Source: Diogma glabrata
Taxonomy: Eukaryota > Arthropoda > Insecta > Diptera > Cylindrotomidae
DNA: 64,000 nt
Direction of reading: 5' to 3'
NCBI GenBank assembly: GCA_963693315.1
Contig: OY856187.1
Coordinates: forward strand, 49,033,161 to 49,097,160
Every line of letters begins with the position of its first letter. Within the stretch, counting starts at the first letter, position 1. Positions 47,016 through 58,668 of the stretch are shown here, one piece after another. Under the pieces are notes generated by a model. It did not search any database, was not told where the DNA came from, and saw only the letters and a program-made list of their open reading frames with translations. The position numbers and the translations under genes are program-made.

Positions 47016-47249
47016 CTGTTCAGTATTGCTTTTTAATATTACAAAAATGGTAAATCAAATTCCGACAATCCACAATTATCGGACAGGATGACAAAAATAT
47101 TTAAGCCCAGAACAAATTTTTTATATTCATTCTAAAAAATTTTAAAAGTGTCTAGCTGAGATTAATACAAATAACCTTTTGTGGATGACAGAATAGAATA
47201 GTATAGTAACGTTTCCTCGATCGAACCAATTTACAACATGTTTCACATG

Positions 47250-47410
47250 TAAAGCAATAAATTTATCATTTTTGGAGATTTTAACTCAAAAAACACATAT
47301 TTAGGATCAAGAATCACCACAACAAAAGGTTCGAAGAGCTGGTTGAAGCAGGTCAAATAAAATTGTATGGCTTTCATTCTGGTGGTTCACCAAGCAGGTC
47401 GGTAAGAGAA
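47250..47410 (+). pseudogene. Jockey-type endonuclease remnant
   Basis: The plus strand reads KFIIFGDFNSKNTYLGSR followed by TTTKG (about 47257-47326). This corresponds to the GDxN-K-xxWGS region of Jockey-group APE endonucleases, with Trp changed to Leu. The frame then shifts and decays. It is in the same orientation as the RT remnant at 50547-51060, so both may derive from one element broken up by later insertions. Confidence 0.6.
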
Positions 47411-47743
47411 AACAAATCTATAAGTACCAATTAAAAACCCAAAACAGTCAGAAATATAGAGCTTTAAAGGTTGAATGAAGATATATATTTTGCAGCAACG
47501 ACAAGGACTCCAGCACCACAACTCTATCATAATCTAACCGCGAACTTTCACATGGAATTAGGAGAATTGATAAAATCAAAGTGCAAGACACGTAAAATCG
47601 GGCATACATCTCGATCTTTAGAACTGTGCATATAAGTAAAGACAACTATTAAAGAACAAAAAATGAGTCAATTAACAGATATCTTTCAAGTCTCTCTGAA
47701 GATAAAAGCAATGAGTACTCACTATGATGGCCTTTAAAAAAAT

Positions 47744-48530
47744 GTTTATTTTTTGTACGGCACCCTCCCATTTCGTGTCAATACCCATAAAAATATTATT
47801 TGGCAAATTTGAAATTAATCGATTAATTCTAAGGGTTGCCCCCAACCACTTAAAGCTCAGAGGTTTGGTTCTGAGCCTAAAAAAAATTTTAATTTTTGGC
47901 ACGACACCCTTCCATTTCGTGTCAATACCCATAAACATATTATTTGCAAAATTTGAAATCAATTGTTCAATTCTTAGGGGTACCCCCGGTCACTTAAAGT
48001 TGAGAGGTTTGGTTCTGAGCCTAAGCAAAAAATTTAAATTTTTTGTACGACACCCTCCCATTTCGTTTCAATACCCATAAAAATATTATTTGCAAAATTT
48101 GAAATCAATCGTTTAATTCTAAGGCGTGCCCTTGGCCACTCAAATTGCCACTAAAACTTCAAGTGCCCAGGAGCACGGCTTAAAACTGAACGATTGATTA
48201 CAAATTTTGCAAATAATATTTTTATGGGTATTGAAACGAAATGGGAGGGTGTCGTACAAAAAATTTAAATTTTTTATTTAGGCTCAGAACCAAACCTCTC
48301 AACTTTAAGTGACCGGGGGCACCCCTAAGAATTGCATAGGAAATTGCTCCCGAAATGGGAGGGTGTCGAGCAAAAAATTAATTTTTTTTTGGCGCAGAAC
48401 AAAACCTCTGAACTTTAGGTGGCGGGGGTCACGCCTTAGAATAGGACGATTGATTTCAAATTTTACAAATAATATTTTTATGGGTATTGACACGAAATGG
48501 GGGGGGGGGGGTGCCGCAAGCCGCACAGAT
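47744..48530. repeat. Palindrome built from 145-bp repeats
   Basis: Three direct copies of a roughly 145-bp unit start near 47744, 47888 and 48034. Each contains caccctcccatttcgt, caatacccataaa and an aggtttggttctgagcctaa block. They are followed by inverted copies at about 48185-48305 and 48340-48530. The short open frames over this region exist in both directions because of the symmetry and are not genes. A run of 13 G's (48499-48511) sits in the last inverted copy. It could be a foldback transposon or an inverted satellite block. Confidence 0.88.
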
Positions 48531-48559
48531 AAAAAAAATTTCTAGAGTAACCTAAGGGC

Positions 48560-48985
48560 CATCCTACACTCAGAGAATTTTGTTATTAAATTTAATAACA
48601 GTCCGTTTTAAAAAGGCGTAATAAGTTATTTTTTTAATCTAATTACGATTTTTGTTAAAGTTATTGTCACAGTAACTAGATTAATATTTCTTGTAATTAT
48701 TTAAATAAAACTTTTTATTAAATTAAAAATATGAACCCATATTATTAAAATAATCAGAACTGTTGATTAAATTAATAACCAATTCTTATTAAAAAATTGA
48801 TTTCAGAAGGTGAAATAAAAAATCTTTTTATTAAAGCAGAGCTATTAAAATAAAAACATAAATTATTATCTTTGTAGTTAAATTTATTAACCATTTTATA
48901 AGATTAATAACCGAAGTTCTTATTTTTGAAACTTAGGTTATTAGATTAATAAAAGCATACTTTAATTTATTCTTTGGTTATTATT
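48560..48985. repeat. AT-rich region of degenerate TTATTAAA/TTAATAACC repeats
   Basis: Short motifs of the ttattaaa and attaataacc type recur every 20-40 bp without an exact period. The region lies between the palindrome and the Helitron fragment and may be part of either. Confidence 0.5.
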
Positions 48986-49523
48986 TTAAATGTGAATTAA
49001 GAAAATCTTAAGAATCACAGTAACTTCTCTTGCAAAATGTTTGGCATGACAAAAATGACAACTCATATCCAAAGCACCACAAACATACGAATCAAAGGTA
49101 CCTGGAATGACATTCAAAACACACTTGAGCGAATCTCTCAAAATTACTAAGAGAATTTCTATTTCATCATTCACCACATTCAATTCTAAATCATCATTCA
49201 TTTCTTCATTCACAACATTAATCATTAACACCATTCATGACACCATTCATTTCACCATTCATGACACCGTTCATGAAACCATTCATGACACCATTCATAT
49301 CATCAACATTCACTTCATTATTCACAACATTCATTCCTACATCAGCTTCAGCATTCATTCCATCATTTACATCATTATTACCATTCATTTCATCTATCAT
49401 AAAATCAACATTAGCTTCATTGTAAACAACATTAACATTGCGTATATATGCAACACGATCTCTATTATGCCGACGACTCGATGCTCCACTCACTTCTAAA
49501 AGTTTACGACGTGGTCTTGGCAT
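48986..49523 (-). pseudogene. Helitron RepHel-type N-terminal fragment
   Basis: Minus strand from ATG 49523: MPRPRRKLL, then SRRHNRDRVAYIRN, a basic N-terminus of the kind that opens insect Helitron proteins. An Asn/Met-rich repeat region follows, encoded by 12-15-bp units (aatggtgtcatg type, 49230-49310). After a frame break at about 49225, the frame 49234-48986 carries YVCGALDMSCHFCHAKHFAREV. This matches the C-x2-C...HF..E element found at the start of the Helitron replication protein. The Rep and helicase domains are absent, so only a truncated piece remains. Rolling-circle transposition is the family's known mechanism. Assignment rests on these motifs alone. Confidence 0.6.
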
Positions 49524-49539
49524 ATCGAAAAAAAACAAA

Positions 49540-49740
49540 ACTCACAGCTTGAACGAAAACCAACAACTACCAAGACAAAAAACTACCCGAAAATAAAACA
49601 ACCCAACAACCCAAAACTACCCAACAATAAAACAACAAATAAAACAAACAACTCTCAACAAAACAAACAACTCTCAAAACAAACAACCCTCAACAACAAA
49701 TAAAACAACAAACGTTGAAATCTTAAATTCGTAAGACACA
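49540..49740. repeat. AC-rich simple repeats upstream of the Helitron fragment
   Basis: Runs of aacaacccaa and aacaaaacaaacaactctc (the latter about 19 bp, duplicated near 49637-49680). They sit where the 5' part of the Helitron (minus strand) should be. No terminal TC motif was identified. Confidence 0.55.
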
Positions 49741-50394
49741 GAAAAATAATACGTTTATCCACTTCCAAGGAAATGTGTAAACTAACTGAGAGAAAATATA
49801 AATATAAAAAAAGAAAATAAAGTTTCAAGTTTTAAATTTCATTTGTTTCGTGTTTTTTTTACATACGAATATAAGGTGTTCCTAAAATTATTTAATATGA
49901 TTTTTGGACGTATAAGGAAATATTTTATTCAAACAAATTAGGCTTTTAAATTTATATGTAACAACTTGTATGTCAACTTATAATGTATGTATATTTTATT
50001 TGTTTTGAGAAATGAGAATATAAATATGCAAATTGTAAACAGTACCACCCAGTAGAATATTTTTACTTGTATGTAAACTTATAATGTATGTTTATATAAA
50101 TATAAAAAGTTTTTCGTTAAACTGAAAAGAAAATATAAAATACTATAAACAAAGAAAAGGTTTGGACGATTCCATTTGATCCATTTGATCTGATTTGAGA
50201 GGAGGCAGTTGAATTCAAAAATACATTATAATTCGTCTATAACTTTTTTATTTATGATTCGAAAAATCCCAAAACTCTCTCAGATCTAGGTTAGACTATT
50301 ATCAGTTAGCATTGAAAATTTGGAAAGAGTCAAAATTCGAATAAAAAAGCCTTAGGCTGTACAAAGTACAAAGTTAGCGTATTAATATATAAGA
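49741..50394. other. AT-rich spacer
   Basis: About 650 bp. The phrase acttataatgtatgt recurs (49977 and 50076) in a loosely repeated context. No gene seen. Confidence 0.4.
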
Positions 50395-50451
50395 TATAAA
50401 CGTCCTTATAGTAACAATTTGAATCAAATTGTTACTATAAGGAAGTTTATA
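50395..50451. repeat. 57-bp near-perfect palindrome (27-bp arms, 3-base loop)
   Basis: tataaacgtccttatagtaa... (27 bases) is followed by aat and the inverse complement, with one mismatch. The 3-base loop makes it look like a snap-back duplication more than a MITE. Confidence 0.88.
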
Positions 50452-50546
50452 TTATTATTAATAAAATAAAAAAATTAAAAATAAATAGTAAAAAGTATAT
50501 TTTTAATTATTGCATTTTAATGCAATACGCTACTAATTCATAATTG

Positions 50547-51060
50547 AAAAAAAAGATGGCGAATTAAGCTGAATGAAAGAAAATCCTCTCATTCTCAAAA
50601 AGTAAGTCAAATACCTCTGAAAATCAACTCAACATAAGTTGCTCTTGCAAATACGGCGAAGTACCTTGATATGACAATGGATGCTGACCTGAAAGAAGAA
50701 CTGAATTTAAAATTTAGAAAGGTTGCTTTGAAGAAACTCAGTATTATCTATTCAAAACAAACTGCTTCTGTATCGTCAAATATTGAAACCAGTGTACCGT
50801 ACGTCTACAATCAATCTATGGGGCTGTACTAAGAAAACGAACGCGAAAATTATTCAGTCGTTCTAAAACAAAGTTCTGCGTTGAAATGTTAATGCCCCGT
50901 GGTACATCAGAAACGAAGACTTCCATAGAGACTTAAAGATAGAGTTTGTGAATAAAGAAATAAAAAAATATGCAATTAAACACACCGCATGTCTTCGCAA
51001 ACATGAAAATTTTGAAATACGTCAACTAATGCATGTGTCCGCTGCCGACAGAATAATGTA
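50547..51060 (+). pseudogene. Jockey-type reverse transcriptase C-terminal remnant
   Basis: In shifting frames: WRIKLNERKSSH, then NTAKYLDMTMDADLK (the KYLGM.LD motif), a LLYRQILKPVYVYSI-like block, NLWGC, AKIIQSF, NKVLR, a NAPWYIRNEDFHRDL-like block and KEIKKYAIKHTACLRKH. These are the thumb and C-terminal signatures of Jockey ORF2, following motif C (which is not preserved here). Stops and indels are frequent. This family differs from the CR1/Jockey-group copies at 9-18 kb. Confidence 0.85.
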
Positions 51061-52548
51061 AATAGGGAACTAATGACACCCCACCCCACTAACACCCCAA
51101 AAATGTAACGCATTTCGTTAATTTTCGTTAAAAACCTCGCGCACTTCTCATCATTACAAAGCTCTGTCTAATGGGAGAGATGGTTCACATCTCACGGTTT
51201 GGTTCAAATCATACAAATATTCTACAGTAATTAGCACTTTGAGTTTAATAAACTATAATCCAAAACCAAAATACCATTTGCCAAGCAAAAAAGCAAATCA
51301 TGAAAGGATAATAACAAGAATTGGAAATACGGTGATGGTTCTGGATCCATTCAAAATGTTTGTTTTGAAAAAAAATGTTTGTTTGTTGAGAGGCAGTTTT
51401 GGCTACATTCGTGTCCCATAACAAACGGATCACTTTTAATTTTTATAAAATGTTCCAACATCACTATAATATTTGCTTTTTGTGATACCGTAAACATGTT
51501 TTGGGAGTTATGTTCAAGGTCTTATGAATAACGCTAAATTTTGCTGATGCGGCCGGTTGAGATTTGACGTAGTGGTCTGTATGTTCATACAAAATTAATT
51601 CCGCACCACGCTTCAATTTCTATTATAGTGGTGAAAAATGATAACGAACAATAGCGATGAAATTTAAAATAACTATATATAAAATCGAAGAGTACAGTTG
51701 AATATTGAAAATTACATATGACGATAACTATAATCAGCGATGAAAATTAAACAATTCTATATAAACTCGATGAGTACAGTTGAATATCAAAACTACATAT
51801 GCCGATGACTAATCATTTGCAAGGGATATTACATATAAAAAAAACAAGAATTTAAGAGCCACAAAATTAAGAACAAAACTGCAATTGCAAGCATCACAGA
51901 CGTCTATTTTATACAAACAAAAATGAATGAGCGCACCTAACATTTGCAACTATTATATCTTGAGTTTTGTTTTTAAAAATATATGTCATATCTACTTAAA
52001 AATGTAAGTACAATATTTGCTTCGTGAAAAACGTATATTTTAGGGATTTGTATTTACCTTTTTAGGTCGAGCAGAATCAAATTATTGAAAGCAACGCTGG
52101 AGCAGTGTTCCCGATTGGTGGAGTATAAATTCTAATTAAAAATGTTGGAATTTATTTGCAGAACATTGATCCTGGCGTTGACACTTACAAATCATTAAAA
52201 TAGATAATTCGATCTATAATATTTCAATTCGAATCAAACTCTTTATCAAAATATGGACGCCAAATTTTAATATACTTCGCCTGTTTCTGTTTCCCCTTTT
52301 TCAGATTTGTCTCGAAGGAAATTCAAGTTTGTTTCGCAGGCCATATTATGTTTTAAAGAAAATTTCATCACAACCAGTTTCCATATCTCAGATGTCTAAA
52401 TAAAATGATTTTTATGGATTTTATAGAGTTGTTGGTTATATGGAGTTGTTGGTATTGTTTTTGGATATCACAAGATTCAGGTATTGAATCACTTAAGTTT
52501 ACGTCATGTTTCCTTCCTATCACTCCCTTAGTCTCGCTAATCAATATT
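51061..52548. repeat. Intergenic DNA with an 83-bp tandem pair
   Basis: Two consecutive 83-bp copies (51653-51735 and 51736-51818) share agcgatgaaa, gagtacagttgaatat and acatatg.cgat. The rest is AT-rich, without a supported gene. Confidence 0.7.
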
Positions 52549-52755
52549 GTCAAGATAGTCAAGAAAGTTAAGAAAGCTAAGATAATTAGGTCAGATGGTC
52601 AATATAGCCAAGATAGCCAATATAGTCACGATAGTCTAGAAACTCAAGATGGTCAAGATAGTCAAAATAATAACGATACTCAAAATAGTAGGGATAGTTA
52701 AGATAGTCAAGATATGCAAGGATATCCATGCTAGTAAAAAAAAGTCAAGATAATC
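52549..52755. repeat. Second 9-bp minisatellite (gatagtcaa units)
   Basis: About 20 imperfect copies of gatagtcaa (variants gatagccaa, gatggtcaa, tatagtcac). The repeat creates a Gln-Asp-Ser-rich open frame, which is an artefact of the unit length. The unit sequence is unrelated to TTTACATTG, but the length is the same. Confidence 0.9.
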
Positions 52756-53253
52756 AAGATAACCGGCTCTTCTGTGTAAATTAAATCTGAATGCTGCAAT
52801 TCAAATCGTATTGGTGGTGGAAGACAATACTCAACCACTTCTGTTTAATATGTTGGTCTTGAGTTAAGAACAATTAAATTGTAGCTCATGCTACGCACCT
52901 AAATGATCCCTGCTCTATAAGAGCAGTTCCCTACTTTGAGAAAGTATTTTCGAGTTCCTTCCTCCACACGGTAGAAAGCCTTGTCTGTGTTTGTTGGTTG
53001 TTGTTATTCAATTTGTAAAATATTTTCAATTATTTCTGACTTGTTTTATCTGTGTTTTTGTATGTTTCTGCTTTATTATAATAAGGGAAAAGCAGATGGA
53101 CTATAACCATAAACAATCCTGACGAATTCGCGTGCCTTGAGATTGTTTCCTCTAGCTTCAGTATGTGGATTCGATAAACTTTACCCGCGGTTCTTTACAA
53201 AAACTTAATGCACGTTTTTAGGGGTACTAAAAAAATGTTAAAAATAAGGTAGG
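52756..53253. other. Unassigned intergenic DNA
   Basis: About 500 bp of mixed composition with no recognised gene or repeat. Confidence 0.4.
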
Positions 53254-53707
53254 ATCTGATGCAGTGGCGGATTTACAAATTTGCCACCTAACATATTTTA
53301 AACAATAATCAAATGCGAGCGCAGCGACCAAAAAAAGCGATTGAGGCGAACTTTTTCGAAATTTCAAGGTCACGTTATTTACAAGTATTTTAAGATTACA
53401 CTTTTAATGAAGAACGTGCAAATCTGGCAAAAATAATTAATAAAATACAAAATAATTAATAAAATACAAACTGTAGAGCATGCCGCCGCTATGTTTCGAG
53501 TATAGATTAATTTTGCAAATTTGATTGATTTAATCTGGATACTCTGTGTATAGTGGCGGGCGGCTCTCACCCTCGCAAAAAAATTTCTGTTTCGAAAAAT
53601 TTGTATATTTTTAAAATTTTCCGCAAAAAAATTTGCCGCATACGAAAATTTGCCGCCGTAGGCTACATCCGAGCTAGCCTATTTAGAAATCTGCCACTGA
53701 TTTGATG
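53254..53707. mobile_element. Non-autonomous hAT element (438-bp MITE) with 8-bp target duplications
   Basis: The element is 53262-53699. The left end is CAGTGGCGGATTT and the right end, on the complement, CAGTGGCAGATTT. It is flanked by atctgatg (53254-53261) and atttgatg (53700-53707), an 8-bp duplication with one mismatch. The left end matches the right terminus of the large hAT (CAGTGGCGGATTA) at the first 12 bases, so both may have used the same transposase. There is no coding capacity. Confidence 0.9.
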
Positions 53708-53849
53708 ACTCAGCAAGATGAAAAGAGCAAAATACCATCTTTAGCCCTCCATTATCTACGACTAGCAAATTATAATTAAACAAATTTCACTTACCCCATG
53801 ATTTGTTCAGCGTCCCGCCCTCCACAAAACTTACATAAAACCAACAATT

Positions 53850-54205
53850 CATAATACACCAAAATAGGTGATTGTCGAGATAATTATATAAATTAATGAT
53901 TTGTTTCAACATAACATATTATAATAAAATAAATTATATGGATAAACCAAGTGCTGCACCAAAATTAAACAGGTGATTTTTGAAAATTGACTGTAACTAG
54001 CAAAAATTGTTGCGTGTAAATATACACCTGTTTGTTGAAAAAATTGTATTGTAGCGAAAATCGTTGCACCAAAATAAATAGGCGATTGTTGAGAATTTAA
54101 TGTAACTACAAAAGTTTTTGAACCAAAATGAACCGGTAATTGATACGTAAACAAACTAAATCATTGCACCAAAATATTTAGAAGGTTGTCGATGTAATTT
54201 GACAA
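53850..54205. repeat. Degenerate tandem repeat, roughly 50-100 bp spacing (ttgcaccaaaat units)
   Basis: caccaaaat recurs at about 53857, 53957, 54070, 54124 and 54166. Each time it is followed by a ggtgattgttgagaattta-like phrase and usually a gtaact. The minus-strand 82-codon frame here comes from the repeat. Confidence 0.7.
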
Positions 54206-56170
54206 TGATCCGTTATGCTGTGTTAACAATGAAGACAAATATTAATGTTGGTTTGGACAGTTTCAAATTTCGGTTAAAACAATTTTAAAGTAAATTGCTT
54301 CAGCATTCTAGTTAACCGCTTCGTAACCGACTATTAGCGAGAGAAATATTTTATTGGCGAGTCCAGTGCTTATAGAAAGAAAAACCGTCACCTTGTATGT
54401 ACTGGATTAGTCTAATAATCTAACAAGCTTAACATTTTCTAAATTTTAAATAAATAGACAACCAATTTCCGGAAAAAAATTAAATTTTCAACACTTAAAC
54501 TGTTCATTCGTTTTCTACCTCTAAGCCTTACCAAATTAAAACAAAAAGCACATAAATTGTACAAGATTGAACTCGTTTAAAATGAAAGAAAAAATCGAAA
54601 AACTCTACATCGAAACAACAATGAAATATTTATTTTTTCTTGTTGAAAAATCAACAAAAAATACTGATTTCTTTTTCCTATAAGGATCTTGAAGGATATT
54701 TAAAGTTTTAATCTATACCAATAAAATTCTTGAAGTTGATACACGAATGAAAGACATAAAAAAAATCATGGAATTTATTTTACATAAATCAGAAATAAAT
54801 TTATTGAACAAGAACAATAAATAAAATATTGAAGTAGAATATAGTAGATTGAACAAGGGGGCGAGTAGTTAGTTCATTGATTATTTTTTGTGTTAGTCAA
54901 CTACTGTAGTAACATATATGTTATGGAATTACAAAATAATTTCCGATATTAAATACATGTATAAAGTTGGAAAAAGTTTTAGAACCATTATGTTGACATG
55001 TATTTTAATAAGTTTCTCCAACATTTGATTTTATATTATGCATGTAGGTTTGTTACAAGAAATGAACGGTGAAGAAAATTATTCTCTACGTGTTTTATAT
55101 TTCAATCAAATACTTTAATGATACGTCAAAAATTAATCTTGTTATTATCGAAGTATTTATCAACTGACCTTTACAGAATAACACCCTTTAACATGAAATT
55201 TAAATGGAAAAAGTTTGACAGTTTGTTAACCACTGAACTAATAAACTTTGTTAAATAAAATATCAGTTAAAAGATAAATTGATGTTATGAAAACATTTAT
55301 CATCTAAGTTGAAGAAACTTTGGTTAATTCTGGTAATTCTGGCAACATGAAACCCCTTCCAAGAAAACTGAATCCATATATTCGTCAATGGTTTCAATTA
55401 ACTACGTCGAGAGTAGATCTTAGTAGACCAAAAATGAAGTTTAAAGGTTATGCTCACATGTAAATATAAGTGTGATTCATCATTTTGATTAAAGTTCATT
55501 TTCACAACCTCAAAAGATATTCAATTTTTAAATAAATGAAATTCACAAAATTTTAATTTGCAATATACTAAATTTAACAAAACTGGATTTGTATAGGTTG
55601 CTCCGGTGATGACCTTAATCCGGCAAGGAAATATATGTGGTCTAGCTATGGCTCAGAGACCCAAATTTTAGTATTCTCTAACCATGTTTCAACTCTTCCA
55701 AAGATAACATCAAAACATCCTGTAAGGAGAAAAAGCTATTAGTTGTAGTGTTGTTTTGTACGCAACGACCGTGGCACAAATAACAGACCATTTCATCTCT
55801 GCTACCGTCTACAGACTACACACGTTCCCGCCAAGAACACCGTAACAGGCTATATGCTCTACTGATTAAGAAACCACGGCATGACGAAACAGCGCAGGGT
55901 GGGATGGTATTTACGGAAACCATAGCTAAGTCCATCACCAGTTATTCCGTCACCCCTTAGCTCTTTGACGAAATACAAACTTTACTCCAACTCAGAGTCC
56001 GCGGGATCATAAAGTGCCGATAAGTATTAGCCCGTCTCATTTTGTTTCGTTGCTGATTTCTCACTTTCTTATAGGAATCGAATCATTAAATACTTTTCCA
56101 ATTTAGAGTTGCAAATAATAATTTTATAGGAATCAAACCTTTTTTTTTGTTTAGTGTACTATTCTCATTT
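54206..56170. other. Intergenic DNA, no gene recognised
   Basis: Mostly AT-rich. At 55740-56040 the G+C content rises, and the sequence may be the remnant of an unrecognised element. No frame there is long or bears a motif I know. Confidence 0.4.
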
Positions 56171-56171
56171 A

Positions 56172-56240
56172 GCACGGCCGTCTCAGTCAGTAGAACATGA
56201 GATCTTTGTAATTGTAAGTGTGGGTTCGAGCTCAACTCTC
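56172..56240 (+). repeat. tRNA-Lys-like sequence (pseudogene or SINE head)
   Basis: The sequence follows a tRNA-Lys plan: tctcagtcagtagaacatga (A-box region), an anticodon-arm remnant gatctttgtaattg and ggttcgagctc (B box). The acceptor stem does not pair, so it is not a functional tRNA. A tRNA-derived SINE head or a decayed tRNA gene are the alternatives. Confidence 0.5.
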
Positions 56241-56890
56241 AACTTATTAATACAATTTTCAGAACGAATGTGGTTCAGGGATCTCCTCCTTTCGTCCTGT
56301 CCTGTAATGGTCAATACCAAAACCTAGGAATACGCAAATTTTGTTTTAATTACCTCCACTTTTCAACAATATCACGAAGAAAAATTGCGTATTCATAGAT
56401 AAATATTTTATCCTCTCCAGATAATTGTAATAAAAAACGAACATAATTATCAACGAAAATTCCATTAAATATGTTTATCTTAAAGATTTTTTTATTCGGT
56501 GGATTTGATTTCTTATAAAAGCCAAAACTTCCTTTCACACATTTTGCTTGTTTTATGAAATTTAAAACAATATAGACTAAATAATAAAATTCATAAACTT
56601 GATGACTAAGCAAAATGCGAAAGAAACCGAGGGTCAATTATAAAGTCCAGCTAAATAAAGAAAACAAAAATTATTTCTTAATTTTTGGGTTAATACTGAA
56701 GAAATACTGAAGAAACACTTCTTAGCGTTGCACCCCCAAATTTACTTATGTACTGCCGTAGATGACGTCGACATCCTATCTCCAGCGAAATGGGCTGATG
56801 CTACCATCCCTTATCAGCAAATACACCTATGTGTGGCTTTCGGCAGGTAAGGAATTCTGAACAACAAAAATAATTAATACTTTTTCTAAA
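56241..56890. other. Unassigned intergenic DNA
   Basis: A 95-codon minus-strand frame (56350-56637) has no recognised motif. 56730-56830 is less AT-rich and could be decayed coding sequence of a mobile element; not identified. Confidence 0.35.
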
Positions 56891-58668
56891 CATAACACAG
56901 TCACACAAAAAAAAGTACATATCATTATCTGGGGTCGAGACACATGTAGTCCTATGGATTTTGATGCGCTAATTCCGAATCCGATAAATTCTCCATATCA
57001 ATATTAATTATTCAAATAATCCGAAAATTTTATATTGGGGGTTTTTGGGGCGCTGATTATGAATCTGACATTTATTTTTGGAAAAACAAAATGGCGGATT
57101 CTAAATGGTCGACGCATTACAGAAAAATACAAAAAAAAGAATCCGGATCTGGGGTCGAGTGAGACACATGAATTTTGACTCATGGAATCCGAAAACAGCG
57201 TCAAAATTGGCTCAAGGGGTCTTGGTTCAACCGCAGCCTCAAAATAACCTAAAAATTACAGATAAATTCTCATAATTAATACTAATTATTCACATAATCT
57301 GGAAATTTTATATTTGTGGATTTTGGGGTCGCTGATTATTAATCTGACATTTATTTTTGGAAAAACAAAATGGCGAATCCAAAATGACCGACGAATTATA
57401 CTACGTTCACATTACCATGATTTCAAACTATTTATGATTTCAGCTGGATTATCAGCTTGTTTTGGTTAATTTTTGTATACAAAATCCAAATCATGTTGAA
57501 AGATGATTTCAATGAAATCTATTTAAAATCACACTAAGCACCCCTGAGTTTTCGATTTTCGAAAAAAAATTGCATCCTTATTTCTAAAGTGACATTTAAT
57601 AAAGCAAATATTTTGTTTTGAATCTAAATAAAAACATGGCTATTGTAAAATTTTAATAATATTTTGAGTCATACAAAAGAATTTTTTTTTGGTAATTGAA
57701 AGTTTTGACTCAAAAATAATAGAAAAACAGACAAATTGGTTTGGATATTTCTAACATAACATATTTATTTAAAAATTTTGCTTATTTTTTGATAATTTAC
57801 AAATAAATGTCATGCTTAATCATATTAATAATAATGTGAACGGTTTTTTGAAAACTTGGATTTTAGATGATTTCGAGCTTGATTTCATCGTAATATGAAC
57901 GTACTATTACAGAAAAATACTTATTAATTCTCGAAAATTTGGTGTAAGGGGGTTTTCGGGGTCCTTGATAACGAAATTGACGTTCATTTTCGAAAAAAAA
58001 AAAGAAATAGAGGTTCTAAAATGGGTGACAAAATTCATTTAAATGAGCTTGTGGCCTACAAAAATTAGTGAAAGGAGTTTTCGGGGTCGTTAATTATGAA
58101 TCTGACATTCAATTCTTAATAAGACATTTAATATCTAAATCAGTGTGCGAGAGTGTGTTTGTGTGTATGTGCTTATGCAATGGGATGTAATCATTAAATT
58201 TGTATATCTCCATTGTTCTTCAAAAATTGAAAGTCAGATTCGTAATTAACGACCGCGAAAATCCCTTTCACTAATTTTTGAGGGCAACAGACTCGTTTTA
58301 CTAAATTTTGTCACCTATTTTAGAATCGCCATTTTGTTTTTTTCTAAAATGAACGTCAAATTTGAAATCAGCGACTGCGAAAACCCCCTTACAAAAATTT
58401 TCGTGATTTAAGAAGTATTTTTCTGTAATTCGTTGGCCATTTTGGATCCGCCATTTTGTCCGCAATATAAAATTTCCAGATTATAATTAATATTGGTTTT
58501 CAGAGCTTATCTGTGATTTTTAAGTTATTCTGAGGCTAGAGTTGAACCAAGACCCGTTGAGAAAATTCTGACACCGGATTCAGATTCAACGCGTCACGCA
58601 AAAGTCATAGGACTAACTGTGTCTCGACCCCAGATTCGGATACTTTTTTTTTGTGTCGCTGTGTAATG
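56891..58668. mobile_element. Foldback-type element with long inverted arms
   Basis: The ends match on opposite strands: catWacacag, then a cacaaaaaaaaagta stretch, then atctggggtcgagacaca. The arms share many further blocks (ccaaaatggc, ggggttttcg, aattagtgaaagg, aatctgac). They meet around a GT-rich centre at about 58120-58215. The right arm is about 450 bp; the left arm is longer because a segment of 220-280 bp is duplicated (56929 onward and 57148 onward) and a MITE is inserted at 57399-57906. No coding sequence and no certain target duplication. Confidence 0.82.
57399..57906. mobile_element. 508-bp MITE, Harbinger-like, inside the foldback element
   Basis: The terminal inverted repeat reads TASTACGTTCAYATTAC at both ends. 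It is flanked by tta at 57396-57398 and 57907-57909. A 3-bp TTA/TAA duplication is characteristic of the PIF/Harbinger superfamily. Removing element plus one tta restores gaattacagaaaaatac, a phrase seen elsewhere in the foldback arms, which confirms the borders. Confidence 0.85.

Noticed and set aside
47672..48545. Several 73-118-codon frames on both strands
   Set aside because: They are mirror images created by the palindromic 145-bp repeats.
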